A stretch of 64,000 bases of DNA, from NCBI GenBank assembly GCA_038748065.1, contig JBCDJG010000025.1:5396-69395 (forward strand), given 5' to 3'. The translations under genes were made by a program, and so were the position numbers. Shown in pieces: positions 60,579 through 64,000 of the stretch (position 1 is its first letter; each line of letters begins with the position of its first letter). The stretch is from JBCDJG01 sp038748065 (GTDB lineage Bacteria; Pseudomonadota; Gammaproteobacteria; Pseudomonadales; Halieaceae). The notes beneath the pieces are model-generated. The model was not told the DNA's origin. It worked only from the letters and a program-made list of their open reading frames with translations, and made no database searches.

Positions 60579-60723
60579 GTAGATTTTACAAATAGCCGGG
60601 TCAGCTTAGCCCAGCCACTGCACCCCCTTGATTCGACTTCCGGCGATCTCTAACGATTTTTCTGGCATCTCTTTTAACTTAATGTAAAGATAGTTGCCGA
60701 TATTTCATCAAAGGATAGTCTCC

Positions 60724-61935
60724 GTGTATAAAGTCGCGAAGGTGTTCGCAGCCCTGTTAGCACTTTTACTTATCATCGCCACACTGCTGGTCTTGGCTGG
60801 CAATTATCGGCCGGCCCTGGCGACGCTGGCAGACGCGGAAACTGACACCTGGTATCGACTTGAACTGGAGCAAGCGTTGATCGCGAGCGATGGTTCTGAG
60901 GCCTACGCGCTAGTGCGGCGCGGGGTTACCGACAACCTGCTGGTGTTCTTCGACGGTGGCGGCGCCTGCTGGGACGCCAACTCCTGCCGGCAACCGTGGT
61001 CGATCTCTTCGATTCTCGCCGTGCTCCTTGGCTTTAAGGAGATACACGAACTAGGCTACTACGTCGACCGCCAGATCGAGTTGCCGCATCCCCTGGCACT
61101 TGGCCGCTTCTCAACCGAGGGCGGCCTGGCCCCGGACCGCAAGGACAATCCCTTCGCTGACTGGACGGTAGTGCGTATCCCATACGCCACCGGCGATATG
61201 CATATGGGCACGAGGACTCACACCTATACAGACGGCAAGGACGATGCCGTGACGATTCATCACCACGGCGCGCATAACGCCCGCAAAGTGCTGGCCTGGG
61301 TGTACGAGCAAGTCCCTGAGCCCACCAAGGTGGTTATTGCTGGCAGCAGCGCTGGCGGCTGGGGCGCGAGCTACTGGGCCCGGGACATTGCTCAGCACTA
61401 TCAACAAAGGCCGGCCTATCTCGTGGCCGATGCGGCAGGCGTCGCCGGTGAGCAGTTTTACGACGCTATGAAGAGCAGCTGGGGCGCAGAACTGGAGGGC
61501 CACATCACGAAACCTGGTGGGGACCAGTTGCTCGAAGACTTGCTGCTGAGCTACGTGCAGTTCCCTTTGCCCAACCTTACGATCCTGCAGTCCGGCACAT
61601 CCAGGGATGGGGCACTCACGATGTACTTTGCGCTATTGAACGGGTTCGATCCGAGCTCGCCCGAAGTCTATGCAGCCGAGTGGGAGAAACAGCAGGTGGC
61701 AATGCTACAACGCATCGCTGAGGGACAGCCTAGCTATCAGCTGTTTTATACCGACGCGCGCGCACCGGGGGCCGAGGTCACAGCCCACACGCTGTTTGAA
61801 ACGCCAGGTTTTTACTCTGCTTCGCAGGATGACATCACCTATGTCGAGTGGGTAAGGTCAAACGTGATCGAGGGCCAGCCCCTCTCTGCAGGACGAGGCC
61901 TTGTGGGAGCCGATCAGGCAGGAGGCGGCTTTTAA
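60724..61935 (+). CDS. Pectinacetylesterase / Notum-like hydrolase
   Basis: 403 residues from GTG 60724 (AAAGGA about 8 bases upstream; a TTG at 60694 is less likely). An N-terminal hydrophobic segment (VFAALLALLLIIATLLVLAG) anchors or exports it. The hydrolase fold shows LLVFFDGGGACWDANSCR, the first family motif, and GSSAGGWGASYWARD, the nucleophile Ser motif. ADAAGVAG is next, and TAHTLFETPGFY near the C-terminus is a candidate His region. The family includes plant pectin acetylesterases and animal Notum. The substrate could be an acetylated glycan (inference). The gene is probably monocistronic. Confidence 0.75.
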   Translation: MYKVAKVFAALLALLLIIATLLVLAGNYRPALATLADAETDTWYRLELEQALIASDGSEAYALVRRGVTDNLLVFFDGGGACWDANSCRQPWSISSILAVLLGFKEIHELGYYVDRQIELPHPLALGRFSTEGGLAPDRKDNPFADWTVVRIPYATGDMHMGTRTHTYTDGKDDAVTIHHHGAHNARKVLAWVYEQVPEPTKVVIAGSSAGGWGASYWARDIAQHYQQRPAYLVADAAGVAGEQFYDAMKSSWGAELEGHITKPGGDQLLEDLLLSYVQFPLPNLTILQSGTSRDGALTMYFALLNGFDPSSPEVYAAEWEKQQVAMLQRIAEGQPSYQLFYTDARAPGAEVTAHTLFETPGFYSASQDDITYVEWVRSNVIEGQPLSAGRGLVGADQAGGGF

Positions 61936-62077
61936 AATCTGGTTTGGACGGCAGGATTTGAAGCTGTAAATACCGCATCACATCCTCGAACCAGGCCTAT
62001 ACGCCACGCCGAGGACGCATCTTCCTTCGCTCAGCTATCGATTGCGGTAACGGAGAAAAGAGCGAACAATGCGATAG

Positions 62078-62830
62078 ATGTACGAGGTTCTTTCAAACCC
62101 AGCCAATCTTTTCATTGCGATAGCTGGGGCTTTCTTCGTCGGCCTGAGCAAGGGTGGATTACCCGGCGCAGGCGCACTTACGGTCTGGCTCTATGCTCAT
62201 ATTTTTGGTGCCAAGCAGTCTGTGGCCATACTGCTGCCCCTACTGATCTGCGCGGATTTATACGCCTTCATCATCTACCGCAGGTACACGAACTGGACGC
62301 TCTTCAAACAACTCGCACCTGCGTTAGTTATGGGCGCAGTACTGGGCGCTGTCCTGTTTTCCTGGATATCAGAGCAGCTTTTCACCCGCCTGATTGGCCT
62401 GATTATTCTTATGGTCGTAGCCCTGCGGCTTGCGCCGAAACGGCAAGGTCGCGAGGGAAAGGGAAATCAGTTGCAAGAGCACTTCATTGTCGCCCAAGCG
62501 TTTTCTTTCTTTAGCGGGTTGATCAACATGCTGTCCAACGCAGGCAGCCCTTTAATGGCCTACTACCTGATCGGTAAAAATCTCGGCAAATTCAACTTCC
62601 TCGGCACCTACGTCGCGCTGATTACGGTTTCAAACCTCGCCAGCCTTCCGCTTCACTTAACGATTCACAGTGTAGGCATGTCAGACCTGCCCTACAGTTT
62701 CGGCTTGGGTGTATTAACTATTTTTGGCGTCCTCGCCGCTCGCTGGGTCGTGGGGATTATCCCTCAACGGCAATACGAATACTTCATCCTGGCCGTTGTC
62801 GCCCTGGCTGGTATCGAACTACTGATATAA
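62078..62830 (+). CDS. TauE/SafE-family permease
   Basis: A 250-residue membrane protein with about seven to eight helices. Family features are FVGLSKGGLPGAGALTVWL near residue 20, LPLLICADLYAFIIYRRYTNW, the inner repeat FFSGLINMLSNAGSPLMAYYL, and the final AARWVVGIIPQRQYEYFILAV. TauE/SafE proteins export sulfite, sulfoacetate or other organic anions; the substrate here is not indicated by neighbours. There is no clear ribosome site. Confidence 0.85.
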   Translation: MYEVLSNPANLFIAIAGAFFVGLSKGGLPGAGALTVWLYAHIFGAKQSVAILLPLLICADLYAFIIYRRYTNWTLFKQLAPALVMGAVLGAVLFSWISEQLFTRLIGLIILMVVALRLAPKRQGREGKGNQLQEHFIVAQAFSFFSGLINMLSNAGSPLMAYYLIGKNLGKFNFLGTYVALITVSNLASLPLHLTIHSVGMSDLPYSFGLGVLTIFGVLAARWVVGIIPQRQYEYFILAVVALAGIELLI

Positions 62831-62841
62831 ATGGCGAATGA

Positions 62842-63810
62842 TTAGCCGTCTGCGCTGTCGCCCAGAATCGAATAGATCACAGCCATCCTCATAAAAACAC
62901 CCCACGCGACCTGCCGAAAAAAAAAGAAATTCGGGAGCTTATCCAGATCTGCAGATAACTCGGCTGTGCGTGGCCCCGGATGAAGGATAGGAATGGAAGA
63001 CTGCGTCTTCTTGAGAACACTGCGATTTAGAATGTGCGTTGCTGGAATGGCGGCGTCATCGGCTTCAAATTCCGTTGAGAAAGCCCGGTTATAGTCTGGG
63101 AGAAACATGGGTACTAGCTCGACAACGTCCGCAGTCGAGACAAACTCGGTCATGGTGCTACAAACCTCCCAGTCGAATTCGTACTGCTTGAGCATCGCCG
63201 TGATGCGTTCAGGAACAGCACCACCGGGCGGCGGCAGCAGGACGATTTTAGCGATGTCGAACAGCGCCAAGAGCGGCAAGAACGAGTGATATGCGCGGTT
63301 GTTGAGCTCTCCACCAAGTCCGATCACGCGACCGCTCAGCCCACCAAGCGCCTGCTCCATGATCCAGATGTCTGAAAGTGCCTGGGTCGGGTGTTCATTG
63401 GTGCCGTCACCGGCATTGATGACTGGCACGTCCAGCAACTCAATCGCGCGATCCGCTGCACCGTTCTGCGGATGGCGAAGCACGACGATATCTGCAACAG
63501 AACCCATAATCCGCGTGATATCTTCCAAGGACTCCTGAAAGCAATCACCTGCGCGTGTGGACTCCAGTTCATCAAAACCGGTTGCCATGCCGCCAAGACG
63601 CAGCATGGCCGCTTCAAAGCTCAAACGGGTTCTCGTGCTGGGCTGTACGAATAAGGTGCCGAGTAATCGCCCTTCGAGCAGGGCCTGGTGTGGTGAATCA
63701 CGGAACTGGGTGGCGAGATCAAAGAGGCCGCGCACCTGCTCAAGAGACAGCAACTGCGTTGTCGCCAAGTTATCGAGTGACGCGTCTGCTGTGCTACCAA
63801 GCTTTAGCAT
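62842..63810 (-). CDS. Aspartate-carbamoyltransferase-like enzyme
   Basis: 322 residues from ATG 63810 (a TTG at 63825 is also in frame; GAGAG favours the ATG). The carbamoyl-phosphate site is intact: FVQPSTRTRLSFEAAM, ADIVVLRHPQ, NAGDGTNEHPTQAL and ILHPGP. The domain-II region reads GLGGELNNRAYHSF and ELVPMFLPDYN rather than the usual ATCase sequences, so substrate preference could differ from aspartate. No pyrI or pyrC lies next to it. Call it an ATCase homologue; a catabolic or alternative transcarbamylase is possible. Confidence 0.75.
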   Translation of the reverse strand: MLKLGSTADASLDNLATTQLLSLEQVRGLFDLATQFRDSPHQALLEGRLLGTLFVQPSTRTRLSFEAAMLRLGGMATGFDELESTRAGDCFQESLEDITRIMGSVADIVVLRHPQNGAADRAIELLDVPVINAGDGTNEHPTQALSDIWIMEQALGGLSGRVIGLGGELNNRAYHSFLPLLALFDIAKIVLLPPPGGAVPERITAMLKQYEFDWEVCSTMTEFVSTADVVELVPMFLPDYNRAFSTEFEADDAAIPATHILNRSVLKKTQSSIPILHPGPRTAELSADLDKLPNFFFFRQVAWGVFMRMAVIYSILGDSADG

Positions 63811-63954
63811 GTCGTTAGCTCTCAATCGCGAATGCGGGAGTGATAACTATAGGCTTGAGTCGAGGGAGATACCCTCTGGCTCTACATCATTAACGGGGGA
63901 CACCGGCATTCATTAGACTGATTTTGCGACAAATCGATTTAATGGAGAGTGCCG

Positions 63955-64000
63955 ATGTCCCTCGCAGGATTGATTATAGGCCTACCAGGCCTGGTTGTTA
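63955..64000 (+). CDS. 5' end of a membrane-protein gene (cut by the window)
   Basis: An ATG preceded by GGAGAG with a 5-base space opens a frame to the window edge, encoding MSLAGLIIGLPGLVV. The 15 visible residues are hydrophobic. Too short to identify. Confidence 0.5.
   Translation, partial: MSLAGLIIGLPGLVV

Noticed and set aside
1..64000. tRNA, rRNA, insertion sequence, prophage or attachment sites
   Set aside because: No cloverleaf, rRNA, transposase, integrase or flanking duplication was recognised on reading both strands; short or degenerate ones could be missed by eye.

Overview
The window is a gene-dense chromosomal segment of an aerobic, probably marine gammaproteobacterium. The order eno-ftsB-ispD-ispF-truD, with kdsA, pyrG, tilS and accA alongside, is the classical gammaproteobacterial arrangement. 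A sodium-pump oxaloacetate decarboxylase, a large TonB-dependent receptor, several lipoproteins, Entner-Doudoroff genes (eda, gap) and lactate-oxidation genes fit a marine heterotroph of the Halieaceae (OM60/NOR5) or Cellvibrionales type. That assignment is an inference from gene content and moderately high GC, not a measured placement. There are no rRNA or tRNA genes, no CRISPR array, no insertion sequence and no phage block. No gene-free stretch exceeds about 250 bases.

Layout. 1-8461 (minus strand): housekeeping run accA-tilS, then pyrG-kdsA-eno-ftsB-ispD-ispF-truD; truD is cut by the window edge. 8541-11989: oadGAB sodium pump. 12146-13132: dusC. 13141-16085: a thiamine-diphosphate enzyme overlapping a GlcD-type FAD oxidase. 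16235-19054: a 939-residue coiled-coil/propeller membrane protein. 19100-22030: lutABC. 22027-27985 (minus): eda, a GAPDH-like pseudoenzyme, gap, ppc and a SYLF protein. 28104-30733: folE, a Pmp3 peptide and a lipoprotein serine protease. 30738-34596: class III aminotransferase and gabD, with a divergent LysR regulator. 34596-40656: lipase, GDPD, UMF1 transporter, pilin, nagA and a secreted SurE-like phosphatase. 40653-43381 (minus): two-subunit aconitase X with a frameshifted AraC regulator. 44490-51028 (minus): DG-repeat lipoprotein, triple-repeat secreted protein and TonB receptor. 51116-54099: two convergent lipoproteins. 54240-57102: von Willebrand A lipoprotein, ECF sigma factor and presumed anti-sigma factor. 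57331-59969: molybdenum hydroxylase pair. 60033-64000: an ABM membrane protein, a pectinacetylesterase-like hydrolase, a TauE/SafE permease, an aspartate-carbamoyltransferase-like enzyme and the start of one more gene.

How the genes work together. The eda-gap-ppc group links the lower Entner-Doudoroff pathway to anaplerosis, and oadGAB couples oxaloacetate decarboxylation to sodium export. LutABC and the GlcD-like oxidase suggest oxidation of 2-hydroxy acids. The aminotransferase and semialdehyde dehydrogenase form a GABA- or omega-amino-acid-type catabolic pair under the divergent LysR regulator.

Most unusual points: the GAPDH paralogue with alanine in place of the catalytic cysteine, co-transcribed with a normal gap; the surface operon of a (Gly-Asp)12 lipoprotein, a protein with three ~399-residue repeats and a TonB receptor; the AMMECR1-like plus epimerase-like lipoprotein divergent from it; the 939-residue protein; and the frameshifted AraC regulator of the aconitase X operon.
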